Shown in pieces: positions 11,715-24,100 of a stretch of DNA of 64,000 nt (positions are counted from its first letter, which is position 1; each line of letters opens with the position of its first letter). The translations under genes and the position numbers were made by a program. Under the pieces are notes generated by a model. That model was not told the origin of the DNA. It saw only the letters and a list, made by a program, of their open reading frames with translations, and ran no database searches. Source of the DNA: Iris pallida (lineage: Eukaryota; Streptophyta; Magnoliopsida; Asparagales; Iridaceae); assembly GCA_029216955.1 (NCBI GenBank), contig JANAVB010015600.1:23737038-23801037 (forward strand), in the 5' to 3' direction.

Positions 11715-12670
11715 GTCGTTCGTGTTGTAGGTCTTTCTGAATACTCAATCGTAATGGACGCATTATATGCTTCAGGTCTTGAGCTTGCCATTATGAAGAT
11801 GACGATGACACCTATGCCCAACAAATAGAATATTGGACCTTATATTAGTCCCTCGCCATTTTGCAATTGGCCTATGCAATCACATCATCACACGTCCGTC
11901 GTTGATGACGTGGCCACAAATTTGTCTTGAGTTTATATTTAATTCTTGCTCCCATTTGCCGTTGAAGTAGTTGTTTCTTTCTGAGGGGGAGATTGTAATT
12001 CTGCGTCTAATCTGGTTCTGACTTGTAGACGCAAACTATGCTCCAGTTCCTGGAAATTACATTAATATTATGCTTGGGAGAAGATTCCACTTCTCTCCCA
12101 CTCTTTCCCAGCTATATTTTTGGAATATTGTGAGAACTCGTTCTTCGGTTTCATGACCTTTAATATTCCACCTCTGGACTTTTGGATTTCATTGTTATAT
12201 ACTTTTCTTTTTCTAGACCTGCATCTTGCAGTACAAAGAGGAGAAATTTCCACTCCAATAGTATTATGGCACGTAATAAATTTCATATAAAGCTAAATTA
12301 GAGGAGAAAAATATAAAACATATGTCATTATACTATTGGAGGAAACTGATAACTCATGACTGCCACAATTTGGTAAGTTCCGTCCGCTGAATAATTTTTC
12401 TACAAAGAGGGAGCTCGGACAACGCAATAGAGTTGGTGCGGAGAGAAAGAATATGACCAGAATGTGTGAATATGGCTTGCTTTTGTGGATGTCTGCATAG
12501 TTACGTAGTAGTTGCAAAGATTCTCCGGCCGGTTGCACTCTGAGCTACCATGGGAACCCCTTTAAGAATCACTTTCAATCAGAATTGTCGAACAAGTGTC
12601 CATACACTCATCACAAAGGATTTATAAAAATTTACTTTGATATAATCAGATCCAAGTGCTTGTCATGACT
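11715..12670. other. Non-coding, low-copy-looking stretch
   Basis: No supported gene, LTR or terminal repeat. An imperfect hairpin (TGGGAGAAG...CTTCTCTCCCA) lies at about 12073-12101. Short open frames here show no recognisable family. Confidence 0.5.
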
Positions 12671-12672
12671 AA

Positions 12673-12928
<256 letters not shown>

Positions 12929-13342
12929 TATTTCTAACTTATAATTGTCTCCATGAACCAACTCCTAAATGATTTTTGAGCAAATAGGAATTTTGATCAT
13001 TTGAGAAGATATGGAGTGAAGCAAATTCCTCTCACAGTTGGTCTGACCTACTCTACAGAACGGTACATTATTTAGGTCTTTCTAAATTGTCCACCACTGA
13101 AATGAAGTCTGAAAGTGCAACCATACATCTGTAGAAGAAAGTCTACATTGATCTGTGTCTACAATTAATAATTAATTAGGGATACTCGTCTGAATATGAT
13201 GGTGAAAGATCTCTCGTGCTGCAGAAATGTCAGACTAAGGTTTTTTTTTTTAAAGTGTCGAAAAAATGAAGTTAAAATGATCAATTGCCAGTGTCCATTA
13301 AGGTCTGAAAATTATGTCATTAGAGTTCACGAAGAGTACTAA
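12929..13342. other. Non-coding stretch upstream of the lectin fragment
   Basis: No gene seen. It could include the original promoter of the lectin receptor kinase fragment that follows, but I see no convincing TATA box placed to decide this. Confidence 0.4.
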
Positions 13343-13768
13343 TTTGTTCTTCTCTTCTTCTTCCTCTTCCTAGAGCTCGCAAGCTATCCTGCACTCGCCT
13401 TCGCCTATAATGGCTTCAGTGGTGCCAACCTGAGCCTCGATGGCATCTCATCCATTGCGTCGAAAGGCCTCCTCCAGCTAACCAACACCACGCACAGTAG
13501 GCACGACCATGCCTTTTATCGTGCTCCGTTTCGCTTCAAGTCACCGGTCGGTAAATCTCTCTCCTTCTCTACTACTTTCCTGTTCGCTATCGTACCTAAT
13601 AACCTTGAACTTAATGGCCATGGCTTGGCGTTCGTCGTCTCTGCCACAAGCAACCTCTCTACTGCTCTCGCAAACGGATACTTAGGCCTCTTCAATCCGG
13701 ACAACAACGGCAACCAAACCGATCATATCATGGCCATCGAGCTCCGCGCAGTGCATAACGATGAGTCT
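13343..13768 (+). pseudogene. L-type lectin receptor kinase, N-terminal fragment
   Basis: Legume-lectin (LegB) domain fragment. L-type lectin receptor kinases are plasma-membrane receptors with an outer lectin domain, one membrane helix and an inner kinase; only the first part is here. An open frame after TAA (13340-13342) gives a hydrophobic leader-like stretch (VLLFFFLFL), then FAYNGFSGANLSLDG, STTFLFAIVP, GHGLAFVVS, YLGLFN and HIMAIEL, all in the order of the LegB domain. No ATG precedes the leader in frame, so the start is lost. Lectin similarity stops about 130 residues in, near 13768, where the sequence becomes the LTR of element C, and the frame ends at 13798. The rest of the lectin domain, the membrane helix and the kinase are absent, and I do not find them after element C at 38282. 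The fragment is GC-richer than its surroundings. Confidence 0.85.
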
Positions 13769-15970
13769 TTGACTCAAAGAGTTGCGTTGACCCGATAAAG
13801 CATCGATGCGAATCGATGCAAGTGTTAAGTTGGCTCGAGAGAAAGCATTGAGCCGGTTTGAAGATTCTAAGAAATCGAATCGTTGCAATGCACAAGTCCA
13901 ATTGGATCAAATATTGATTTTGGTTGGTTTCGGATGCAGGCTACGCTTTTACGCTGAATGATAAGAGGTCGGTATTTTGCCTTATTCACAAAAGTGTCCG
14001 CGAAACCAAAATATTGCCTTGTAATGAACTAAGGTAAAGTCAATGGACTTAGCCCCTTCAGAAGAATCCAGACTTGGACTTTCAAAGGCGCGCTCGGAGT
14101 CTCGCTCGGCCGATGCGATCATCGCTAAGGTGGGTGGCTCCAATGAACCTGTCTTTGCTTAGCCTAAACACATAATAATACAGACTGTATTGCTTGACCG
14201 CTAGGCGATAATTACATGCATGCTAATAAATTGACTCAACACACCTAGCTAAGGGAATAATCCCATCTTGTATGCTTGCGTAGGATATGAAAATGAACTT
14301 GAAAGTTTAATTGAACAGTCGCACCGCACTCCACGCCCGTGCCAAGGCATAGCTTGCATATCGAGTAGATTTACTTATGTACTCAATATGAAAGAAACGC
14401 TTGTCACTTAGATCGTACCACAACTTGAGAACAATGAATGGTTTACTGAATTAAGGCAGGAAAACTATCAATATAGTCGTGCCGAGCCGAGTAATAGAGA
14501 CATCGAAAGACTTTGGGACCGTTGGGTCGCCAAGACGATTTCCGTACAGGAAACTGCATAATGAATGAATGTATGTATGAACGAATGAATAAGTAAATGA
14601 ATGAATGAACAAACAAATGAAAGGAACAAGTGAAAGGAAGAAAGAAATGAAAGATGAATGAAAGATCGGAAAGAAAGATTAGCGACAGGTATGACGGGGA
14701 CGTGCAACGGGGCTCGCTACCCGCGCTGTACGGATGCCGCCGTCAACCTAGTCGATAATCCATATGGCTCAAGGCAGCCCGATAAGTTAATCAATTATGG
14801 CTCAAGACAGCCCGATAAGTTAAAATACGAAATGGTCGTGGACAACTCGTGCACGAGGGACATGATGAAGGATTCCAAGGCAACGATCAGAGATATCGTG
14901 GCCAGCCTAGACGAAATCATAGCTTACGGACGGTTTGGGGAGGGCTTGGTCACTCAAGCGACGTAAGTTGGGTATTGCTTAGCCAATCAGGATGTACCAG
15001 CCATCACGCTTGATTGGTAACATCACTATGAATACCATAAGAATAAGTCCAAATGGCTTCTATTGTCAGCGACCGATGCATATAGATTAAGTGGGCTCGC
15101 TGGTAGCAATCCACGTGCGAATCCTTGTATTGAAACAAGTAATCTGAGTAAACTGAACAACTGAATGAACATCTGAAAGAACTTGAGTACTTCACCTGTG
15201 GCAGGAACACGCCCTTGACACTCTTGAATGATTATGAAATTCTGCTAAGTCTTTACGTATAAAATGTGGGCTAACTTGGTTTAATTTATACAGGAAAGAT
15301 CGTATGGTAAGTATGGTATGTTGCGCATGATATTCCCATGCGACACTTGATATCGGTAACACGAGATAGGCTTTAAATTATATGCCATGAAACTGATCCT
15401 AAAGCAAGATTAGAAAGACAATAACTGATAGATGATGCACGAAAGTAAATTTAACATGTTTGGTAATGATAGCGAGTGGGCGAGCTAGCCTCCCCATCAG
15501 TGCATAATAATGTACTGATAACCACATAGTCTGCTTGTAGGGTACGGAAGAACCTCGTCGGGTGCGAAGTTTTCCCTTGAACGTGCTATGGCACGGAGCT
15601 GACTCTGGAGCCTTGCAGTGTTGCAAAGGAACTAAAGCACCATATATAGGACATAATGTATCGGAACATCGCCATGTATCATTTTATCTTGTAAGCCGCT
15701 TGGCACGCCTTTTATGTTGCGAGAGAGAGAGCTTGAGCGATTTGAAATCTCAGCCTAGCGCCGCTTGTAACACTTCTTGAATATCAATAAAGAGCTTTCA
15801 TTTGTTACAACTTGTGTTCAATTACGTTCTTTTGCAAATGGGGACATTCTGCGCGACTCTATGGACTAGCTTAAATCAGCCATTTATGGACTTGGCCTTG
15901 CACAAGCGTAATCTAGGCTCGTACGGCATTACGTTTTAGCGAGGATGATCGCTCCTCCGGGGGCGGAGCA
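13760..15970 (+). repeat. Element C 5' LTR (lacks the first ~30 bp)
   Basis: Aligns with 36063-38281 from GATGAGTC (13760) onward. The first roughly 30 bp of the right copy (TGTAATACCCCGCTCCGC...) are replaced by lectin coding sequence. It contains a TATATA at 15643-15648, AATAAA at 15786-15791, a GAAT-type simple repeat (about 14560-14660) and a 27-bp direct repeat around GGCTCAAGRCAGCCCGATAA (14763-14823). It ends GGAGCA, whereas the right copy ends GTGACA. Confidence 0.8.
15786..15791 (+). terminator. Polyadenylation signal in element C 5' LTR
   Basis: AATAAA about 140 bp after a TATATA box and 180 bp before the LTR end, the usual R-region arrangement. The right LTR keeps AATAAA at 38094-38099. 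Confidence 0.5.
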
Positions 15971-15978
15971 TGGTAGAT

Positions 15979-15990
15979 TGGTATTAGAGC
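15979..15990 (+). other. Element C primer-binding site (initiator Met tRNA)
   Basis: TGGTATTAGAGC lies 8 bp after the LTR. It differs from the usual plant TGGTATCAGAGC by one C-to-T change. The sequence that follows (ATGGCTTTACGTCCTTGG) resembles that of element F (ACGGCTTTACATCCTTTGG). Confidence 0.8.
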
Positions 15991-17463
15991 ATGGCTTTAC
16001 GTCCTTGGACCTTATGTCGATTATCTCAGTTTTGAAAGCTCGATAGTGGGTAAAAGAAGTGTATGTTCTCTCTCTCGATGTGTCTTGGGATGTTCCATAT
16101 AATAAGTCTAATATTTTTAAAAGCTCGTACAAGTGTTCAGTTGAACGAAATTGATATGCGAAGGCCTTTGTGCCGAACTGTGTCAGACTTGAATTAGAAG
16201 GAACCCGTGCTAAAGTTAGCAAGTGGTGTGCGTAGCTGAATGACCTTACGCTGACAATAGCAAATGAGTGTACGAGACCGGAGTATAGTTCGAATAAGAT
16301 GGCTATGCACACAGCCTTTTGGCTAAGTTGTGCCAAGTATCAAGCACTTAGACCTTTTGGTGCAAGCGAGTTGCGAGCGAAATTGAATATCGCTCGGACG
16401 AGAGTAAGTTACACTTATAGTGTATATCGATAGAGACGTTGGACCAATGCTTAGCATGTTGCTAGAAGAACGAATCAATTCTGAGTGGTATATGCCATAC
16501 TACTTATGCGACCAGGCATCGGAATGTTTGGGTGTCGAGAACGATAGGCTCGATTTATGATTGGTATATGTAATACCACTTAGCGCTAGCTATGTCAAGC
16601 AGTTGGTGACTTGCGATAGATTGCATAAAACGATTTTGTCGGTTACGATAAGTTTGTCCTCAACGGATGGAATAGTGCCGAGACTCAAGTGGGAGTGACT
16701 CGATAGAAGTCGATGCAAGTAAGCTTCGATTGAGTTGAACGATCAGGCCGGACTCGCATCATTGGATGGTGTGTCAAACATGAATTTGTTGAGTAAAAAA
16801 TTGAATGATAGGTTGAGAATAGCGGAAAAAATTTTGCGTTGAGAAAATACTCGACTCATTCAATTCGAGTTGAGTTAGTGCGAAGACTTGTTCGTAACGA
16901 GTCGGTTATATGCGAATAGTCGTGCGAACGGATTTGAGTTAGCGTGAAAAGTCGATAGCACGATTTCGAAGTACGATTTGAGAATACGGGAATGAAAATA
17001 AGGAATTAAAAATCGTGTCGCTCGATGAGGATAGTTAGCTAAGTACGACTGAATGGATCTTGATGCATGCGAGACGTAATTCGTATTCATGTTCGGATGA
17101 TAACAGTGATCGCAACGAATTAGAGTTTATGAGAAAGGAATATGTTCAAGTTATGCACTTCGACGATGGTATTGAGGCGTATCAAAGACGTATGCAATAA
17201 CTCGGAGATACTCTGATTGAATGAACAAAATGATGTACAAAATAATGTTGAGCATTATTGTTGGATGAATAAGACGCAAGTTAAGTCGATGTCAGTTCAG
17301 ACAAAAACGAAAATGAGTTGATTGTTTTGATGATAATCTCAACGTTGACATTCTTGTCTTGCACGAGCGCAACTCTAGCCTTGCACATGCGTTACGCCGG
17401 ATTAAGGCGATAATTTCACGTGAGCGCTGGTATGGTGATTCATGGCTAGCGGGGACGGACAAA
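15991..17463 (+). other. Element C internal region, left part (non-coding)
   Basis: No long open frame on the plus strand and no gag or pol motif. Short minus-strand frames are chance. The region continues at 34753 after element B. Confidence 0.65.
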
Positions 17464-19080
17464 TGTCACGACCCGTACCCAGTGTAAGGGTACGAAAAGT
17501 GGGTACGTCCAGCCTACGCCGCAGTGTCGGCGGTAGAACGCTGTCCTAGGTCACATGCATCTAACAGTTTAAGGTACATTGCACAGTTATACTCTCTAAA
17601 TGGAGGAATAATATAAGTACATATCTCAATCACAGCTAAGGAAGATGTACGATAAGATAGATAAGAATATCAACAGAATCCACAGATAAAAATACGATAA
17701 AGAGAGAATCCAAAGTGTCTAAGATAAACATCTAACAAGCTCCGCTCCACAAATCCACATCATCACAATCTCTAATACAATATCCAGATGAGATACAACT
17801 GAAAAAAGATAATTAAACTATGGAAGCGTCGTCAGCAGGTACTGGATCCTGCTGGAAGTCCAAGTCACAGGGGTCCTCTAATGCTGTCCCGTAGTAGGTG
17901 GTACAACACGCCTCATCCTCGTCCTCTGTAACATTTTCAACAGGTCCAGCCAGGACAGGAGCGAGCACAGTACATCTCACGCAGTTTATATCATGACAGG
18001 AATATAAAACATGCAATAGAGTAAGATACATGAATCGCTGAAAGAAAGGACATGAAATAAAGTGGTGACTATAATGGAAATATCTACTATAAATAAAGAG
18101 CTACAGTGAACTAGTGATTTAGAGTACAAGATAGACATGTGAACGGCTTGATAATAAACATGAGAGTTTGTACATGGCTATACTACTTTGGAAATATTCA
18201 CATGACTATTTCTACTCCTCCATCCCCAATCAATACACAAGGATCCGTTTAAGTTATGTTATTGTACATGATTTCACATGGGAGCCCATAAATGGATGCA
18301 CATGAATATAAACATGGGGGCTCCGTGAACATGAGAGTACATAAATAACGAGAGTGCACATGAATGGTAAAAGCACAGGAATACATGATGAAAGTGAAAC
18401 GCACATGACATGATGTATCCGATGCTCCCGAGGGGGATAACATCGTATGAAAAGATCCATATAGTACTAATCCGTGTTACTATCATGACAGCATCAAGTA
18501 AAGTAATCTAGAGCAAGAGTATAGTCATAGCAAGTATGAAACGGTTAGAAAATGTACTCGCCTGATATCCTGAGTATCCGAAGTGAATATACTGTCTGAG
18601 AAGAGGTGTCTGACTCTTATTTAGAACAGCACAAGTCACAACATGTCCAGAATGGTAAAATAGAACATTACGATGCATTCTACATGATGTTTGGGTCAAT
18701 CTAGGCTAAAGTCAACATTTTTTAGTCAACTACACTAGTCAAACTAGGTCAAGTCCTAACCCAGACAAGTCTCACTAAGCCTAACCATGTCAATCCTAGC
18801 ATTCACACAAGTCACAACACTACACAAACTATCAACACACCATTTCATGTATATACATACCCATATACACATAATGTATATAAGGCATACAAATAAGAAA
18901 ACCATATAGGGCTATATGCCTATATACCTATCTATATTGGCTTACACATGTATATATTCACCACATTTTACATATACAAATATATATAGGCAATCATACA
19001 TAAATATATACATATTATCATGTAAGAATATAGATATTTACATATTATATATATATATAGAAAGAGGGATAGAGTGACAG

Positions 19081-19440
19081 TGGTGTTATGTGTGTGTGTA
19101 CCATGTGTGTGTGTTTACAATATGGGTGTGTGTGTGTATAACAGTAGATAGGGTGTGTGTGTTTCCAGATTTCTATGGCAGATTAGAGTGTACATGTGTG
19201 TGTGTGTGTGTATTAGATTACAACACAGGTTATAGAGTGTATATATGTGTGTAGATAGCAGTTTTGTTCTCAGGTTTTGAACAGTTCCATGTGTGTGTGT
19301 ATATACAGTTCCTGTGCAGCAGTTTAGAGTGAACATGTGTGTGTAGACAAACATTTGTGTTCAGTTCATCACAGGTTTTGTGAACATGGGTATGTGTGTG
19401 TAATAGGTGATGTGTGTGTAGCAGATTTCAGAGTGTGTGT
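19081..19440. repeat. GT-repeat islands in element B LTR
   Basis: About ten short (GT)n runs, often ending GTGTGTA, separated by 20-40 bp of unique sequence. The same pattern occurs at 32770-33120 in the right LTR, so it predates insertion. Confidence 0.8.
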
Positions 19441-19846
19441 ATACAATGTTCCCAGGTTTACATCCATTTGCATTTCGAAACCCCAATAACCAAGCTAACA
19501 TGAATCCCAAACAATGTAAACTTAATCTCAGACATAGAATATGATCTAACATTATAATTTAATCTTCTAACAACAGTAAAAACACAATTTGAATCTCAGG
19601 AAATCAATTTACAGAACATGTATCAGACTATTTTGGGGAAAACACAAATTCGAATTCGAATCACAGTTAATATTCAATTTAATAGGTTAGTAAATGTTAG
19701 TGCACATGTGTATGTGTCATACAAATGATTTGGTATCCAAAAACTGGACACAAACGTGTCTAATACAAATCTAACACACGAGCAACACTAAAACAGTGCA
19801 CTGCCTCGTGCACAAGTTCACCACGCTCGCAGACACGACACACGAC

Positions 19847-20181
19847 ACGTGTGTCCACGTGGTCATGTCCACGTGTAGCCTAGCACTAGGGCTACACACT
19901 GAACACAACACGAGGTGTCCACGTGTTCCCGTGTCGGTGTACGAGATGCGTATCAGCGCGTGTCTGTGCGCTTGTGCGCGCGCATGTAATTCCAGTGCAC
20001 GAGCAAGAACGTGTCCGATATGACCCGATACCTCGAGCCACTTGGGGATCTGGTTCGCAGACACTGCCCCTACGTGTCCTCGCAGTATTGGGTCAAACCA
20101 CACTGTTTTGTGTCCCACAGCTCAATCGAACAACAGAAAAAACCCTAGTTCTGCGCGCGAGCGTGTTCGTGTCTTCACGTG
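19847..20181. promoter_or_regulatory. Cluster of CACGTG (G-box) cores in element B LTR
   Basis: Five CACGTG cores fall within about 340 bp, most in the context TCCACGTGT. The right LTR keeps three, the others changed by single transitions (for example CACATG). G-boxes bind bZIP and bHLH factors in plants; here they lie 0.5-0.9 kb downstream of the putative TATA box on the minus strand. A regulatory role is inferred. Confidence 0.45.
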
Positions 20182-20704
20182 GACACGACACCACTCGAAA
20201 ATCAACTCAGAGTTTAGAGAAATCAAAGAGCACACCAAAATCTATATTTCCAAACAAAAACATTTCAAAAATAAAACAAAAAAGTTCTCAGAGGCATTTA
20301 CACAAACACTTACAAATAAAAACTGATACGTGTCCGATACGGACACGAAACCAATGCAAAACTTCACCAAACTCACACCAGAGCTAGGGGACACCTATAT
20401 CTAGGCTACCATGCAAAGAAATCAAGATTTAATGATAGTTTGAGGTGTTTACCTATAGAGTATCAAACTCAAGAAAAAAGCCCCAAATAGGAAGATTCCT
20501 CTTGCAAGTCAAAAGCTCCAAATTGTGCAAAATCTGAGATTTCTCTCCATGAACAGCAAGTAGAGTATGATTTGGTTCTAATACAAGAGACTAGAGTAAA
20601 AAATGAATTAAAATGAAGGAGTTATGGATTGAAGAAGAAAGGCCAATACCTCTTTCTTCCCAAAGGTTGTTGTGATGTAATAGAGGCAAGAACTAGGAAA
20701 AGAC

Positions 20705-20712
20705 ATTAAATA
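20705..20712 (-). promoter_or_regulatory. TATA-like box of element B LTR
   Basis: Minus-strand TATTTAAT about 360 bp inside the LTR's upstream end, followed on the transcribed strand by GTCTTTTCC. Conserved in the right LTR at 34381-34388. Confidence 0.45.
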
Positions 20713-21071
20713 GGGGGGAATCCCTAGGCCGGCCATGTATGGAAAGGATTAGGGTTAGGGTTGATGACTAATGGGCTTGGGCCAAGTTTCAATGCTAGAT
20801 GAATCAATTCCTAAGTAAAAAACCCATGCACTAAATCACTTATTCTCTATATGAAACTTGATTCAAAATAACTCAACTTGGGTTAACTTAAGTTAGACTA
20901 GGGTCCCACCATGCTAATCAAGTCACCATAGCAAAAGTCAACATCTAGGTTAGTCTCCATAGTCTCAACTAACAGAGGTAAAAAATAACGACCATCACTC
21001 CAATAATTCAAAATAAATCCAAAATTTTCAAAATGACCAAAATATCTTCAAGCTAAAATGTGGTAGTGACA

Positions 21072-21085
21072 AATCTACCTTCCTT
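21072..21085 (-). other. Element B polypurine tract
   Basis: Minus-strand AAGGAAGGTAGATT directly abuts the 3' LTR, the position expected for the plus-strand primer. Confidence 0.65.
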
Positions 21086-21151
21086 AAAAGAATTTCGTCC
21101 TCAAAATTGAAAGGCAAAACTAAACTGATGAGAAGGATAGACAATCATACC

Positions 21152-24100
21152 TCAAGGTCCAAAAAGATATGGGTAACGCTCGCGCATCTCATCCTCCCGC
21201 TCCTAGGTAGACTCTCCTAGAGAATGATGCCTCCATGCGACGCGAACCAAGGGTATCACCTGGTTTCTTAGTACCTTCTTCCGACGATCCAGAATCTCTA
21301 TTGGCTGCTCTGGATAACTGAGAGTTGGCCCCACCTTAATCTCCGAATGGTTGAGTACATGGCTAGGATCAGCCACATACCATCTCAACTGTGATACGTG
21401 GAATACATTGTGGACACCCACAAGTGCAGGTGGCAAGTCTAACCTATATGCCACGTCACCGACTCTCCCGCTGATCACGAAAGGTCTGATGAAGCACGGG
21501 CTAAGCTTCCCACCTCCACCAAAATGTATGGTACCACGAGTCGGAGATATCCTGAGAAAAACTAGGTCTCCGACCTAAACACAAACAAGATCTCAAGTTA
21601 CAAAATAATCAAACAAGATCAATAAAATACAAACAAACAACAACCTACTTCTAATCCTATCTCTAAGCTGTACCTCAAACTTCAAAGGCCTCCGGTGGCT
21701 ATCAGCCCAATGCCGATGTCTGTCCTGCGCCACGCGAAGTCTGTCTCTGATGAGCTTCACCTTCTCAGCTGCATCAACAACCATCTCAGGTCCTAATAAA
21801 GCTCGCTCTCTAATATCATCCTAAGATAAGGATGTACGACATCTACGCCCGTGCAGTACCTCGAAGGGTGACATCTCAATGCTGGCATAAAAACTGTTGT
21901 TGCAAGCAAACTACACCAAGTACAGGTGATCCTCCCAGGATCCTCCGAAATCTAAGTCGCACGTCCGTAGCATGTCCTCGAGCGTCTGAATTGTCCTCTC
22001 TAACTGTCCGTCTGTCTGAGGGTGATATGCAGTACTAAACTTGAGCTGAGTGCCCAAACTAGTCTACAGACTCTACCAGAAATGTGAAGTAAAGCGACTA
22101 TCCAGATCCGAGACGATGCTGATCGGAACTCCATGAATCCTGACAATCTGTCGCATGTACATCTCTGTTAGCCTCTCAGTAGATGTACCCACTTTAAATG
22201 GCAAAAAGTGGGCTGATTTGGTCAACCTGTCTACGATAACCCAAATTGCGTCTTTCCCTCCTGGTGTACGCGGCAATCCAGAAACAAAATCCATCATGAT
22301 GTGCTCCCACTTCTACTCTGGAATTAATGGACAATGGCTGCAATAAACCTCCTAGCCTCTGCCTCTCTGCCTTAACCTGCTGACAGACCAAACATCTGGC
22401 TATGAAGCGATCTACCTCCCGCTTCATCCCATACCACCAGACGTGCTCCCTCAGATCCCTATATATCTTGTTGGCACCTGGATGTATAGAGTACTGAGAT
22501 TGGTGGGCCTCCTGCATGACCTGCTCCCTGAGCTCTCCACTGGACACACACAGCCTGGAACCGTGCCTCAAAGTGCCATCCTCTGTAAGAGTAAACTCAT
22601 CATCCACCAGCCCTACTTGAACCTGCTCTCGGATATACCGCAGTGCAACATCCTCGAACTGCGTCAACTTGATCCTCTCCATCAAGTCTGACTGAGTCTG
22701 AAGGCCCTACATCTGTATATGAACTCCTGGCACAATCACCTCAATCCCCAAGCTCTCCAAATCTGCTAGCAAGTGACGATCCATAGTCAAACACATGGGT
22801 ATCGGATACCTACTCAAGGCATCGGCAACCACGTTGGCATTCCCTGGGTGATACTGTAGTAAAATGTCGAAGTCCTACATCAACTCCAACCACCTGCGCT
22901 GCCTCATGTTGAGCTCCTTCTGTGTAAACACATACTTCAAGCTCTTTTGATCTGTGAAGATCTCCATCGGCTCTCCGTATAAGTAGTATTTCTACAACTT
23001 CAAAGCAAATATCACTGCTGCCAACTCCAAGTCGTAGGTAGGATAGTTCTTCTCATGGGGACGTAACTGCCTGGAAGCATAGGCAATCACCTTTCCATGC
23101 TGCTGCAAGACACAACCCAACCCTTCGCTGAGGCGTCAGTGTAGATAGTGAACCCTTTCGATCCTGATGGCAATGTCAGAATCAGAGCTGTCGTCAGCCG
23201 CTTCTTCAACTCATCAAAAATGACCTGACACTCCTCTGACCAAACAAAATCTGCATCCTTTCGGGTCAGCCTAGTCAATGGCTCTATAATCTGAGAGAAA
23301 TCCTGCACGAACCTCCTGTAATAGCCTACCAATCCCAAGGAGCTCCTGATCTCTGCTACTGAACTCGGTGCCGACGAAGCCTCAACTGCCGTGATCTTCT
23401 TCGGGTCAACTGAGATCCCATCTCCAGTCACCACATGACCCAAGAAATCAACTCTGTCCAGAAAGAACTCACACTTCGAGAGCTTGCCATAAAGCTCCTC
23501 CCTCCTGAGTGTCTCCAGAACCACTCTCAAGTGCTCCTCATGCTCCTCCTCAGTCTTCGAGTACACTAGGATATCATCGATGAACACCACCATGAACTTG
23601 TCCAAGTACTGGTGGAACACCTTGTTCATCAAGTTCATGAATACCGCCGGGGCGGTGGTCAGCCCAAACGGTATAACCAAGAACTAAAACTGACCATACC
23701 GCGTCCTGAATGCAGTCTTTAGAATATCCTCCTTCTTCACCTTTACCTGATGATAACCTGACCTCAGATCAATCTTCAAAAAAACTCGAGCTCCGCTCAA
23801 CTGATCAAAGAGATCATCAATCCGCGGCAGTGGGTATCTGTTCTTGATTGTGAGGTTGTTGAGTGTCCTGTAGTCGATACACATCCGTACCGACCTATCC
23901 TTCTTGGGTACAAAGAGTACCGGTGTACCCCAAGGTGAAGAAATCGATCGGATGAAGCCCTTGTCCTGCAGCTCAACCACCTGCTTCTTTAATTCCACCA
24001 ACTCACAGTTGTTCACTCGATCGACATGCTGAAAAATCGGTTCCGTACCGGGAACCAAGTCTATCGAGAACTCAACGTCTCTGTCCGATGGAAGTCCTAA

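Larger units (their letters stand above)
17464..21071 (-). repeat. Element B 3' LTR (3608 bp)
   Basis: Intact copy. Left to right it contains a stretch matching S's terminal CCTACGCC...GTGTCGGCGGTAGA, TA-rich DNA (18840-19060), islands of GT repeats (19081-19440), a cluster of CACGTG cores (19847-20181) and a TATTTAAT box near 20705-20712. Substitutions and small indels against the right LTR are frequent, so the element is not recent. Confidence 0.9.

Noticed and set aside
19771..20387. ORFs on both strands over the G-box cluster (also 33474-34002)
   Set aside because: They lie inside the LTRs of element B and differ between LTR copies; no family similarity.
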